Of a stretch of DNA of 64,000 bases, positions 49,301 through 60,800 are shown in pieces. Positions within the stretch are counted from its first letter, which is position 1, and every line of letters starts with the position of its first letter. The notes under the pieces are model-generated. The model was not told where the DNA came from. It did no database searches and saw nothing but the letters and a program-made list of their open reading frames with translations. A program made the position numbers and the translations under genes. Source of the DNA: Capsicum annuum (Eukaryota; Streptophyta; Magnoliopsida; Solanales; Solanaceae); contig NW_025856190.1 in assembly GCF_002878395.1 (NCBI RefSeq), forward strand, positions 80,330 to 144,329. Reading direction: 5' to 3'.

Positions 49301-51440
49301 TGTGGTCCATATAAATTTTTGTGGCCATTGGGTAGTCAAGCTGGCAAAACGGCGCAAATGGGGCAGTTTCGGACCAAATCGATGTGCTATCACCCACGGT
49401 TTCGGGGGTGGGCCCTGGGTCCATGCGTGCTATTAGCAGAAAATTGACTAGGGTATGACAGGGAGGTTAGGGATCATCCCATTATGGTCCATTGAAATTT
49501 TCTTGTCTATTTCGGTGAGCTATAGCCCACAGTTTTGGGGGTAGGTTTAGGGTCCGGGTGTACTGTGGGCTAAAAATTGACTGGGGCATGCCAGGGAAGT
49601 TAGGGATTGTCCTACTGTGGTCCATTTAAATTTTTATGGCCATTTAGGTGAACAAACGATAAAAACGGTATGAACGGGGCATTTTCAAAATAAATCGATG
49701 TGTTATTGCCCTCGATTTCGGGGGTGGGCCCGGGGTCCAGGCGTTCTATAGGCCAAAAATTGATCGGGGTGTGCTTGGGAAGTTGGGGATCATCCCAGTA
49801 TGGTCCTTTTAAATTTTTTTGGATATTTGGGTGGACAAACGGGCGAAAAAGTGCGAACGGAGCATTTTTAGCCAAATCGGTATGCTATAGCCCATGATTT
49901 TAGGGGTGAGCCTGGGGTCCTGGCGTGCTGTGGGACGAATATCGATCAGGGCATGCCAGGAAGGTTGAGGATCATCCCGGTATGGTTCGTTTAAATTTTC
50001 TTGGCCATTTGTGTTGGCAAATGGGCAAAATGGCATGAACGGAGCATTTTCAAACCAAATAGATGTGCTATAGCCCACGGTTTCGAGGGTGGGCCCGGGG
50101 TTCAGGCGTGCTATGGGCCTAAAATCGACAGAGGCATGCCAGGAAGGTTAGAGATCATCCCAGTATGGTCCTTTTAAATTTGCGTGGCCATTTGGCTAGC
50201 CAAACGGGTGAAACAACACGAATAGGGCATTTTCAGGCCAAATTGGTGTGTTGTAGCCCACAATTTTAGGGGTGGACTCAGGCTCCAGGCATGCTGTGGG
50301 CCAAAAATCATCCGTTGTGTGCCAGGGAGGTTGGGGATCATCCTATTGTGGTCCGTTTAAATTTTTATGGCCATTTGGATGGACAAAAGGGCGAAACAGC
50401 ATGAATGGGGCATTTTCAGGCCAAATAGATGTGCTATAGCCCACAGTTTTTGGGATGGGAATGGAGTTAGGGTGTGCTGTGGGCCAAAAATCAATCAAGG
50501 TATGCCAGAGGTTGGAGATCATACCAGTATGTTCCATTTAAATTTTTGTGGCCATTTTGGTGGACAAATGGGCAAAACGGCGCGAACGAGGCATTTTCGA
50601 GCTAAATCAGTGGGCTATATCCCACTATTTTGGCGGTTGGCCTGATGTCAGGCATGCTGTGGGCCAAAAATTGATTGGGACATATCAGGGATGTTAGGAA
50701 TCATCCTATTATGTTCTGTTTAAATTTTTGTAGCCATTTGGGTGGATAAATGAGCGAAACGGTGCGAACAGTGCACTTTCAGACCACATCGGTGTGCTAC
50801 AGCCCACGGTTTAGGGGTGGACCTGGGTTTCGGGTGTGCTGTGGGTTCAAAATCGATCAGTTCATGCCATGGAGGTTGGGGATCATCCTAACGGTGTCCG
50901 TTTAAATTTCGTGGCCATTTGGGTGGACAAATGGGCAAAACGGTGCACACGGGGCATTTTTAGGCTAAATCGGTGTGCCATAGCCAACGGTTTTGGGGGT
51001 GGGCTCGGGGTTCGGGCGTGTTGTTGGCCAAAATTGACTGGGGCATACCAAGGAGGTTGGGGATCATCCTAGTATGGTCCGTTTAGAATGTTGTGGCCAT
51101 TTGGGTGGACAAACGTGCAAAACGGCATGAATGGGGCTTTTTAAGTCAAATCGGTGTGCTATAGCCCATGGTTTCAGGGATGGGCCGGGGATCCAGGTAT
51201 GCTGTGGGCCAAAAATTGATCGGGGCATATCAGGGAGGTTGTGGATCATCCCAATGTGGTCCGTTTATACTTTTGTGGCTATTTGGGTGGACAAACATGC
51301 GAAATGGCTCGAACGGAGTATTTTCAGGCCAAATCGGTGTGCTATAGCCCACGATTTAGGGGGTATGGGGTCCGAGAATACTGTGGGTCAAAAATTGACT
51401 GGGGCATGCCAGGGAGGTTGGGGATCATTGCAGTGTGGTC
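46331..51440 (+). repeat. Diverged satellite monomers with several truncated ones
   Basis: About 28 monomers. Shortened monomers occur near 46750 (GTGAAACACCGTGC), 48270 (TGCTGTGGACATTTGGC), 49015 (ACAAACGGGTGTGC) and 49510 (TATTTCGGTGAGC). A few variants (GTATGATCGGGG near 47508, GGCACGAGGAGTTGG near 47878) recall markers of units A-C in the same order, so an older, more diverged relative of that unit may lie here. No non-satellite sequence is seen. Confidence 0.75.
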
Positions 51441-53240
51441 CGTTTATATTTTTGCAGCCATTTGGGTGGACAAAAAAGCAAAATGACGCGAACAGGGGAT
51501 TTTCGGACCAAATTGATGTGCTATAGCCTACGGTTTCGAGGGTGGACCCAGGTTTTGCGCGTGATATGGGCCAAAAATCGACTGGGGTGTGACAAGGAGG
51601 CTGGAGATCATTTCAGGTTGGTCCGTTTAAATTTTTGTGGCTATTTGAGTGGACAAATGGGCAAAATAGCATGAATGGGGCATTATCGAGCTTAATTGGT
51701 GTGCTATAGCCTACGGTTTTGGGGGTGGGCATGGGGTCCAGGCGTGTTGTGGACCATAAATTGACCGGGGCATGCCAGGGAGGTTGGAGATCATCCCAGT
51801 GTGGTCCGTTTAAACTTTTGTGTCTATTTGGATGGACAAAGGGGAGAAACGGCGCAAACAGGGTGTTTTTGGGCCAAATCGGTGTGCTATAGGCCACAAT
51901 TTCAGGTGTGGTCTCGGGGTCAGAGCGTGTTGTTGGCGAAAAATCTATCGAGTATGCCAGGCAGGTTGGGGATCGACCCAATATGGTCCGTTTAAATTTT
52001 CGTGACCATTTGGGCGGACAAACAGGTAAAACGGCCTAAACTGGGCATTTTCGTACCAAATCGATATCCTAGAGTGATGGTTTTGGGGGAGGGCCAGGGG
52101 AAGCGACATGCTGTCGGCTAAAAATTGATCAGGACGTGTCAGGGAGGTTGGGGATTATCCCAGTGTGGTCCGTTTAAATTTTTGTAGCTATTTGTGTGGA
52201 CAAACTAGCGAAACAGGGCAAATGGTGCATTTTTGGGCCAAATCAGTGTGTTATGGCCCACGATTTTGGGGGTCAACACTCGGTATGGGCGTACTATGGG
52301 CCGAAATCGATCTGGCCATACCACGGATGTTGGGTTTAGTCCCAGTATGGTTCGCTTAAATTTTTGTGGCCATTTGGTGGACAAACAGGAGTAACGGGGC
52401 GAACGGGGCATTTTCAGTCCAAATCGGTGTGCTATAGCCCACAGCTTTGTGGGAGCTCGGGGTCCAGGCAATCTGTGGGCTAAAAATTGACCGTGGCATT
52501 TCAGGAAAGTTAGTAATCATCCCAGTATGGTCCATTTAAATTTTCATGGCTATTTGGGTGGACAAATGGACAAAACGGTGTGAAGGGGCATTTTCGGGCT
52601 AAATCAGTTGCCTATAGCCTATGGTTTCAAGAGTGGGCTCGGAGTCCAGGCTTACTGTGGGCTAAAAATTGACCAGAGCATGCCAAGGAGGTTAGGGATC
52701 ATCCCAGTGTGATCCATTTAAATTTTTTAGGCTATTTGGGTGGACAAACGGGTAAAACATCGAGAATGGGGCATTTTCAGGACAAATCGGTGTGCTATAG
52801 CCCACGATGGGGTCCAGGTGTGTTGTGGATTGAAAATCGACCGGGCATACCAGGGAGGTTGGGGATCATCCCAGTGTTGTCCGTTTAAATTTTCTTGGCC
52901 ATTGGAGTGGACAAACAGGTAAAACAACACGAATGGGGCATTTTTAGGTCAAATCGATGTGCTATAGCCCATGGTTTTGGTGGGTAGTCTCGGGGTTTGG
53001 GCGTGTTGTGGGCTAAAAATTGATCGGGGCATGCTAGAGAGGTTGGGTATCATCCCAGTGTGGTCCTTTTAAATTTTTGTGGCGATTTGGGTAGACAAAT
53101 GGGAAAAATAGCACGAATGGGGCATTTTTAGGCCAAATCGGTGTGCTATAGCCCACGGTTTTGGGGGTGGGCCAGGGGTCCGAGCTGTGGATTGAAAATC
53201 GACTGAGGCATGCCAGGGTGGTTGGGGATCATCGCAGTGT
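51441..53240 (+). repeat. Higher-order repeat of about 1.8 kb, copy 1
   Basis: About ten monomers. They match the sequence that resumes after the solo LTR; the offset is about 4,515, which equals about 1,800 once the LTR and one target-site copy are removed. Shared marks are GGGCATTATCGAG (51681 and 56193), GGGGATCGACCCAATATGG (51969 and 56483), GGGGGAGGGCC with GGGGAA (52085 and 56600), GATCTGGCCATACCACGGA (52309 and 56824) and TTAGTAATCATC (52510 and 57026). Confidence 0.85.
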
Positions 53241-53273
53241 GGTCTGTTTAAATTTTCACAGCCATTTGGGTAG

Positions 53274-53278
53274 ACAAA
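53274..53278 (+). repeat. Target-site duplication, left copy (ACAAA)
   Basis: ACAAA directly precedes the TG start of the LTR and is repeated directly after its CA end at 55990-55994. Removing the LTR and one copy restores GACAAACAGGCAAAAT, the normal satellite sequence. Confidence 0.95.
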
Positions 53279-53426
53279 TGTAACACCCCACATTTTACAT
53301 GTACTAGTAATGTTCACATAAAATGACATACGACTTGATTTAATTACTACCAAAATTTTTCAAGTGTTCAAGTGTTAGATTGGGGCACTATATGGAAGTC
53401 TATTTAGAGACTGTGGCCTTAAACGG

Positions 53427-53439
53427 AAAAAAAAAAAAA
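53427..53439 (+). repeat. A13 homopolymer in the LTR
   Basis: Thirteen consecutive A residues, about 150 bp inside the left end of the LTR. It is too far from the 3' end to be a poly(A) tail and is probably an ordinary slippage tract. Confidence 0.9.
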
Positions 53440-53471
53440 CATTGACATGCTTATGGAACTTAGGGAGCTAG

Positions 53472-53486
53472 CAGGTGAGTCACCTG
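53472..53486. promoter_or_regulatory. Perfect dyad CAGGTGAGTCACCTG in the LTR
   Basis: Seven-base arms around a central G are exactly complementary. The core TGAGTCA is the GCN4-type bZIP site, and each arm carries an E-box-like CAGGTG/CACCTG. It lies 19 bp upstream of a TATATATA stretch (53505-53512). A role in LTR transcription is inference from motif and position only. Confidence 0.45.
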
Positions 53487-53504
53487 TGTGCTTAGCTTAA
53501 AAAT

Positions 53505-53512
53505 TATATATA
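53505..53512 (+). promoter_or_regulatory. TATA-like element, first candidate
   Basis: TATATATA, downstream of the CAGGTGAGTCACCTG dyad, is one of two candidates for the LTR core promoter. The other is TTAAAAAG at 53904-53911. Confidence 0.35.
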
Positions 53513-53903
53513 CATGAGGGAGAGGAATTCATTCATAAGTGAACTCACTTGAAGTCTAGACGTTAGTAAAAAGAAAGGGGAACGAAGACAAGGCTTAACG
53601 CCGAAACTTTCCAAGTCTTGTGACAAACGAAGCCCAAGTTAGGGAGGCTATTAAAGACAATGGTTTAACATTATATTGGGCCAAGATTTTCAGCCCAAGA
53701 TTTTTATATAATAGGCCCAACTACATTCATTCACTACTAACAAAATTGAGCCCAAACAAAGTGCAAGAAAGAGTAAGGAAATGGGCCACTAAAGCCCATT
53801 GATTTAGAGATCCAAAAGGCCCAAGTGAAAGGGGAAAATTAGTCATTGACCAACTTGAGTTAATCAGCTACAAATATTAGGAGAAAGTCGGTCTAAAGTC
53901 TCC

Positions 53904-53911
53904 TTAAAAAG
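53904..53911 (+). promoter_or_regulatory. TATA-like element, second candidate
   Basis: TTAAAAAG followed by GGACC lies about 60 bp before a CT-rich stretch that looks like a plant 5' leader (TTTCTCTCTAAGTTTCTC). That stretch is followed by a splice-donor-like GTATGT at 54062. This order fits a transcription start near 53935-53945. Not proven. Confidence 0.4.
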
Positions 53912-55029
53912 GGACCAAAACCGAGCTCTAGGTTAACCAAAGAAAAGACCAAAAAATTTCAGAATTTCTCTCTAAGTTTCTCTTGGTATTTCTTCACCTT
54001 GGAAGGCAACCAAAGGCTACTTTTTGAGTTCTTGAATTATACCTACACCTTGGGAGTTAAGGTATGTAAAAATAACCATATACTTGATATGAATTTTCCA
54101 TGGAAAACAAGATAAGTTGGCTGGTTCACTGTGCAGGAATTTCTGGACAGCTTGTGTCCTGAAAGTTGTTGTTTGGTTTTCTTGGCTTTGGAATGATTTT
54201 TACCCTGATTTTTCACTTTAATATGATGTAAAGTTGAGGTTATTAACATGTTATAGTGTGTATATGGTTGCCAAGGTTGCTGGACTGTTTTGCTAGTTCT
54301 TTGGAAACAAGTATCCTTATATGATCTTATGTGCTTCCAAACTGGTATTGGACTGTTTTGTTGAGGGGGATGTTGTTTCATGTTTCCCCTACGTTTTGAG
54401 CTATTTTGTGACTATGTTAAGGTTTATTTGATGTATATATATGTTGGGAGCATCTGGTTCAAAGTTGGGACAAGTATGAATTGTTAACGACGAAATGTAG
54501 GGAGACGACGAGATGTTGTGCTTCTTAGTTGAGCGTTTTGTAAAATGGTTATGTGTTGTAGTTATGGACTGTTGCCAGCATGTTATAGAACTAATATAGG
54601 CTGTATACATCATGTATATGATAATCTATGCTGGTTGAATACAGTTAGAATTGAGAAAGTCGGAATAACACCATTGAGTTGATGGTTATACGTTTGTTGC
54701 CAAAGTGTTGTGTCTTGTGAGATTGGGCTGTGCAGATGCATTGATTAGCTGCTAATACTAGCTTTAAAACATGATATTGTAGATAAATAGTTGGAAGAAA
54801 AGAAGTCATTTCGACGTAAAAACAAGTTGATATGTCGAGGTATGTAAGGCTATTCGATCTCTTATTATTTGGCATGGAATCCAAAGTCTTCATTGGCACA
54901 TAGGGATCTTTACAAACTTTGACATAACCACTCCACTCTTTAACATGTACTTGTGTGTCCAGATTCGAGCATTGTCACTGCTGCATACATACATTGGATA
55001 CCATGACATATGAGTCTTCTTTTTAGCTA

Positions 55030-55035
55030 AATAAA
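55030..55035 (+). promoter_or_regulatory. AATAAA poly(A)-signal-like hexamer
   Basis: Canonical hexamer in the middle to 3' part of the LTR. A second AATAAA is at 55593-55598, close to a CTGCATTCCATGCTGCAGG palindrome-like stretch. Either could define the 3' end of R. Hexamers are common in AT-rich DNA. Confidence 0.3.
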
Positions 55036-55227
55036 GTTCATACGTTGTTTATGTCCTACATGTTTCACTAATTGTACAACCCACTCTTTTCATTATGATA
55101 TGATGTTACATGGACACATACTTGTCATTTGTCATGCTTATAGTCTTATAGCTCAAATGTTACGACCACCAAAGATTCATCTCAAAAGTAATAAGAAGAT
55201 ATATGTATACAGTTGCTTCTGTTGGGT

Positions 55228-55332
55228 GGTATCCCAGGGGTGAAAGAATCACCTAGCATGGGTCAATCCCAGTATTACAGGGGGTATCCCAGGGGTGAAA
55301 GGAAAGCCTAGCATGGGTCGATCCTGATATAG
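55228..55332 (+). repeat. Two-copy tandem repeat (55 bp period) in the LTR
   Basis: GGTATCCCAGGGGTGAAAG occurs at 55228 and 55283, and both copies continue with CCTAGCATGGGTC and ATCC. The copies differ at a few positions. Internal tandem repeats are common in long LTRs and often vary between family members. Confidence 0.9.
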
Positions 55333-55989
55333 AATTACCACTGATCAGCTGGTCATTTGTATTACATGCTGTACACAGATTATTCAAGTAATAAGAGTAA
55401 AGTAACATAATTGTTATAAGATACATGACTCCACAATATTCATAAAGGTGGTCTTTTACTCTACAGCAGTACATGGTTTCATTTGAGTTTTTATCTCATA
55501 TATAGTACATGTTGCCTTACATATTCAGTACATTATTTCGTACTGACGTCCCTCTTGGGGGACCTGCATTCCATGCTGCAGGTACAGAAGCTAATAAACC
55601 TCCCTAGTAAGAGTACAGGATATCAACCGCAGTCACTGAGCTCCAGGTTGCTTCGGGGCTTTAAGTCTTATCATATCTTTTTTCATTGTATAGTATCTTA
55701 TCATGAGGCGGGGCCTGTCCCGACCCTTATAAGATAACGTTTCTTGTCTAGAGGCTTTGTAGACTACGTAAAGTATAGTATGGTCATGTATCGTACCATA
55801 GACATTGTGGCTCCAACGGCCTAGTCATATAATATCTTTTGGCTTGCTAGTCCTATTTATCTTTTGAGGGCATGTTTAGTATGAAAGTAACTTATAATGT
55901 TCATAGGTAATGTATCGCTACAGGTTGGTTCTCCCGAGCCTTACCGGCAACGGGTGCCAGTCCGCCTTAATAGGATTTGGGGCGTGACA

Positions 55990-55994
55990 ACAAA
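55990..55994 (+). repeat. Target-site duplication, right copy (ACAAA)
   Basis: Direct copy of 53274-53278, immediately after the terminal CA of the LTR. The satellite continues from CAGGCAAAAT. Confidence 0.95.
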
Positions 55995-57800
55995 CAGGCA
56001 AAATAATGTGAACCGAGGATTTTTGGGACAAATTGATGTGCTATAGACCACGATTTTAGGGGTGGGACCGGGGTCTGGGCATGCTGTGAAAATTGACCGG
56101 GGCATGCCTGGGAGGTTGGAGATCGTTCCAAGTTGGTCCGTTTAAATTTTTTTTAATATTGGGGTGGACAACTGGGAAAAATACCATGAGCGGGCATTAT
56201 CGAGACTAATTGGTGTGCTATAGCCTACAATTTTGGGGGTGGGCTCGGGGTTCAGGTGTGTTGTAGGCCAAAAATCAATCGGGGCATGCCATGGATGTGG
56301 GGGATTTTCCCAGTGTGTTCCGGTTAAATGTTTATGTCCATTTGGGTGGAAAAAGGTGCAAAACGGTGCGAACAGGGTATTTTTGGGCCAAATCGGTGTG
56401 CTATAGCCCATGATTTGAGTGTGGGCCCAGGGTCCAAGCGTGCTGTTGGCCAAAAATCGACTGGGCATTCTATGCAGGTTGGGGATCGACCCAATATGGT
56501 CCGTATAAATTTTTGTTGCCATTTGGGCGGGCAAACAGGTGAAACGGCGTGAACGGGGCATTTTTGGACCAAATCGGTGTCCTATAGCCCTCGGTTTTGG
56601 GGGAGGGCCCGGGGAATCGGCATGATGTGGGCCAAAAATTGACTGGGGCATGCCAGGGAGGTTGGGTATTATCCCAGTGTGGTCCGTTTAAATTTTTGTA
56701 ACTATTTGGGTGGACAAAGGAGTGAAATGGCGCAAATGGTGCATTTTTGGGCCAAATCAGTGTGTTATGGCCTGAGGTTTTGGGGGTGAACCCGGGGTCT
56801 GGGCATGATGTGTGCCGAAAATCGATCTGGCCATACCACGGAGGTTGAGGATAGTCCCAGTGTGGTTCGTTTAAATTTTCGTGGTCATTCGGTGGACAAA
56901 AAAAAGAAATAGTGCGAATGGGGCATTTTCGATCTAAATCGGTGTGCTATAGCCCACGGTTTTGGGGGGCTCGGGGTCCACGTGTGTTGTGGCCTAAAAA
57001 TTGACCATGGCGTGCCAGGGATGTTAGTAATCATCTCAGTATGGTCCGTTTAAATTTTTGTGGCCATTTGGGTGGACAAACGGGCAAAATGGTGTGTAGG
57101 GGGTATTTTCGAGCCAAATCGGTTTGCTATAGCCTTTGGTTTCGGGGGTGGGCTCGGGGTCCGGATGTACTGTGGGCCAAAAATCAATCGGAGCATGCCA
57201 GGAAGGTTAAGGATCATCCTAGTGTAGTTTGTTTAAATTTTGTGTCCATTTGGGTGGACAAACGAGCGAAACAGCGCGAATGGGGCATTTTCGATCCAAA
57301 TTGGTGTGCTATAGCCCACGATTTCAGGGGTGGTCCCAGGGTCCAGGCGTGGTGTGGACCGAAAATCAACTGAGTGTGTCAGGAAGGTTGGGGATCATCC
57401 TAGTGTGGTCCGTTTAAATTTACTTAGCCATTTGGGTGGACAAATGGGCGAAACAGTGTGAACGAGGCATTTTCAGGCCAAATCGGTGTGCTATAGCCCA
57501 CGGTTTTGGTAGGTAGTCCCAAGATTTTGGCGTGTTGTGGGCTAAAAATTGATTGGGGCATGTCATAGAGGTTGGGGATCATCCCAGCATGGTCCATTTA
57601 AATTTTTATGGCCATTTGGGTAGACAAAAGGGAGAAACGGAGCGAATGGGGAATTTTCGGGCTAAATCGATGTGCTATAGCCCATGGTTTTGGGGGTGGG
57701 TCTAGGGTCCGAGCGTATGTTGGCTAAAAATTTACTAGGGCATGCCAAGGAGATTAAAAATTTTCCTAGTGTGGTCCGTTTAAATTTTCGTAGCCATTTG

Positions 57801-60800
57801 GGTGGACAAACAAGAGAAACGGCGAGAACCAGACATTTTTGGACTAAATCGATGTGCTATCGCCCACGGTTTTGAGGCAAGGCCAAAGAAATCGGTGTGC
57901 TATGGGCTAAAAATTGATCGGGGCATACCAGGGAGTTTGAGAATCGTGCTATACAAATTTAAATTTTAAATTTGTATGCATAAACGGGCGGAACAGCTCG
58001 AACGGAGCATTTTTGGGCCAAATCAGTATGCTATAGCCTACAATATTATGCGTAGACCCGGGGTCTGGGCGGTGTTGTTGGTGGAAAATTAATCGGGACG
58101 TGCCAAGGAGGTTGGGGATCATCCCAGTATGGTCCGTTTAAATTTTTGTTGCCATTTATGTAGACAAATGGGAGAAACGGCGTGAACGTGGCATTTTCGA
58201 GCCAAATCGATATGCTATATAGCCCACAGTTTTGGGGTTGTACCCGGGGTCCGACCGTGCTGTGGGCTAAAAAAAGATCAGGGAGTGCCAAAGAGGTTAG
58301 GGATCATCTCAGTGTGGTCCGTTTAAAATTTTGTGGCCATTTGGGAGGACAAACAGGCAAAATGGTGCGAATAGGGCATTTTCGGGCCAAATCGGTGTGT
58401 TATTGCCCACACTTTTGGGGGTGGGGGTGGGGTCCAAGTGTTTTGTGGGCCAAAAATAGATCGGGGCATGACAGGGAGGTAAAGGATCATACCAGTGTGG
58501 TCTGTTTAAATTTTTATAGCTATTTGGGAGGACCAACGGGCAAAATGATGCAAACGGGGCATTTTAGGCCAAATTAGTGTGCTATAGCCCATGGTTTGGG
58601 GGTGGGCCTGAGGTTCGGGCGTGCTGGGGTCCTAAAATCTACCAGGGAATGCTTGAGATATTGGGTATCATCACAATGTGGTCCGTTTAAATTTTCATGG
58701 CCAATTGGGAGGACACACGGGCGAAATAGCGTGAATGGGGCATCTTCGGGATAAATTGGTGTGCTATAGCCCACAATTTCGAGGGTGGGCCCGAGGTTCG
58801 GCCGTGCTGTGGTCCAAAAATCAATGGGGGCATGCCATGGAGGTTGTAGATCATCTCAGTGTGGTCCATTTAATTTTTCATGGCCATTTGGGTGGATAAA
58901 CGAGTAAAATAGCGCAAACGGGGCATTTTTGGGCCAAATCGGTGTGCTATAGCCTACGGTTTCAAGGGTGGGCCCGGGCTCCAGGCGTGCTATGGGTCGA
59001 ATATTGACTGGGGTATGCCAGAGAGGTTGGGATCATCCTACTATGGTCTGTATAAATTTTTATGGTCATTTCAAAGGACAAAAGGGCAAAACGGCACCAA
59101 CAGGACATTTTTGGGCTAAATCGGTGTGCTATAGCCCACGGTTTCGGGGGTGAGCTCGGAATTCGAATGTATTGTTGGCTAGAAATCAACTGGGGTATGT
59201 CAGGGAAGGTGGGATCATCACAGTGTGGTTCGTTTAAATTTTTGTGGCCATTTGTGCAGATAAACGGGCAAAACGATGCGAACGGGGCATTTTCGGGCCA
59301 AATGGGTGTGCTATAGCCCACAATTTTGGGGGTGGGCCCAAAGTCTGAGTGTGCTGTGGGTCAAAAATTGATCGGGGCATAACAGGGAGATAGGTATTGT
59401 CCCAGTGTGGTTCATTTAATTTTTTATGCCCATTTGGGTGGACAAATGGGCCAAACGGCGCCAACGGGGCATTTTTAGGCCAAATTGGTGTGCTATGACC
59501 CATGGTTTTGGGGGTGGGCCCGAGGTTCAGGTGTGCTGTGGGCCAAAAATTGACTGGGGTATACTAGGATTGTTGAGGATAGTCTCAATTTTGTCCTTTT
59601 AATTTTTCTTGGTCATTTGGATGGACAAACGGGCAAAATGGAGCGAATAGGGTATTTTCAGCCCAAATCGAATGCTATAGCCCACGGTTTTGGTGGGGGG
59701 CCGAAGTCCGGGCATGCTGTGGTCCGAAAATAGATGAGGGCGTGCCAGGGAGATTGGGGATTGTCCTAGTGTGGTCCGTTAAATTTTTTTTAGCCATTTG
59801 GGTGGACAATCGGGCGAAACGACATGAATGGGGCATTTTTGGGGCAAATTGGTGTGCTATATTCCACTGTTTCAGGGGTGGGCTCAAGGTTCGGGCGTGT
59901 TGTGGGCCAAAAATTGACTGAGGCATGCCAGGGAGGTTGGGGATCATCCCAGTGTGGTTCTTTTAAATTTTCGTGGCCATTTGGGTTAACAAACGGGCAA
60001 AACGGCGCGAACGAGGCTTATTTGGGCAAAATCAGTGTGTTGTAGCCCACGGTTTTGGGGGTAGCCCGGGGTCTGGGGGTGCTGTGGGCTGAATATTGAT
60101 CAGAGAGTGCAAGGAAAGTTGGGGATCATCTCAGTGTGGTCCGTTTAAATTTTAGTGGCCACTTGGGTGGACAAACGGGCGAAACGGTGCGAACGGGGCA
60201 TTTTCGGGCAAAATCGGTATGCTATAGCCCACGGTTTTGGGGTGGGGCCAGGGTACGGGCGTGCTGGGGAGGTTGGGGATCATCCTAGTGCGATCCATTT
60301 AAATTTTTGTGGCCATTTGGGTTGACAATCGGGGAAAACAGGGCAAACCAGGCATTTTCGAGCCAAATCAGTGTGCTATAGCCTACGATTTCTGGGGTAG
60401 GCCCGGGGTTCAGGCCTACTGTTGGCTGAAAATAGATCGGGGCATACCAGGAAGGTTAGAAATGTCCCAGTGTGGACCTTTGTATTTTCCATGGCCATTT
60501 GGGTAGACAAACATGCAAAATGCTGCAAACGGGGCATTTTTCGGCCAAATCGGTGTGCTATAGCCCACGGTTTTGGTGGTGGTCCCAGGTTTAGGGTGTG
60601 ATATGGGTCAAAAATCTATTGGGGCATGCCAACGAAGTTGGGGATCATTCCAGTGTGGTCCGTTTAAATTTTTGTGGTCATTTGGATGGACAAACGGGCA
60701 AAATAGCGCGGCATTGGTGTGCTATAGCCCATGGTTTCGGGGGTCGTCCTGGGGTCCGGGCGTGCTTTAGGTTGAAAATTGACCAGGGCATCCTAGGGAG

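Larger units (their letters stand above)
1..53278 (+). repeat. 182-183 bp satellite DNA array, main block
   Basis: This is a tandem head-to-tail array with no visible inversion; it runs off the left edge and stops only where the solo LTR was inserted. Successive GTGG landmarks at 41614, 41797, 41979, 42161 and 42343 are 183, 182, 182 and 182 bp apart. Landmarks in each monomer, in order, are TTTAAA, GGCCATTTGGGTGGACAAAC, GGGCATTTT, TGTGCTATAGCCCAC, a G-rich stretch, GCCAAAAATCGACC, GGCATGCCAGGGAGGTTGGG and GATCATCCCAGTGTGG. Monomers are clearly diverged, mostly by substitutions at CpG sites plus occasional deletions. The size suits subtelomeric or heterochromatic satellites of Solanaceae; the family name cannot be fixed without a search. 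No CENP-B-box-like motif was noticed. Nothing here looks like a selected coding region. Confidence 0.97.
53279..55989 (+). mobile_element. Solo LTR of a retrotransposon (2,711 bp)
   Basis: The unit starts TGTAACACCCC and ends GGGGCGTGACA. These ends form an imperfect inverted repeat (9 of 11 pairs) with the TG...CA termini of LTRs. It is flanked by ACAAA on both sides, the 5-bp duplication made by a retroviral-type integrase. I see no second LTR copy, primer-binding site, polypurine tract or gag/pol coding sequence inside, so it is a solo LTR left by recombination between the two LTRs of a full element. The length suits long-LTR Ty3/gypsy chromoviruses such as the Tekay/Del group, but lineage is inference. 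Possible internal signals: TATA-like sites at 53505 and 53904, a CT-rich leader at about 53967-54000, a splice-donor-like AAG-GTATGT at 54059-54067, and AATAAA at 55030 and 55593. The short open frames inside are not credible genes. Confidence 0.92.
53241..57800 (+). repeat. Higher-order repeat of about 1.8 kb, copy 2, split by the solo LTR
   Basis: Second copy of the ten-monomer unit. Its first bases (TCACAGCCATTTGGGTAGAC, compare TGCAGCC at 51452) precede the LTR at 53279-55989, and the remainder follows it. Copy 1 has no LTR at the equivalent site, so the insertion came after the duplication. The right limit is approximate. Confidence 0.8.

Noticed and set aside
53620..53802. Short open frame in the solo LTR
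   Set aside because: Sixty codons inside an LTR upstream of its second candidate promoter, with no recognisable domain; AT-rich LTR sequence gives such frames by chance.
54043..55474. Several short minus-strand open frames in the solo LTR
   Set aside because: Low-complexity, unrelated to gag or pol, antisense to the LTR and without supporting signals.
53279..55989. Complete short non-autonomous LTR element (TRIM/LARD)
   Set aside because: No repeated terminal sequence is visible between its two ends and no primer-binding site or polypurine tract is seen; a solo LTR explains all features.
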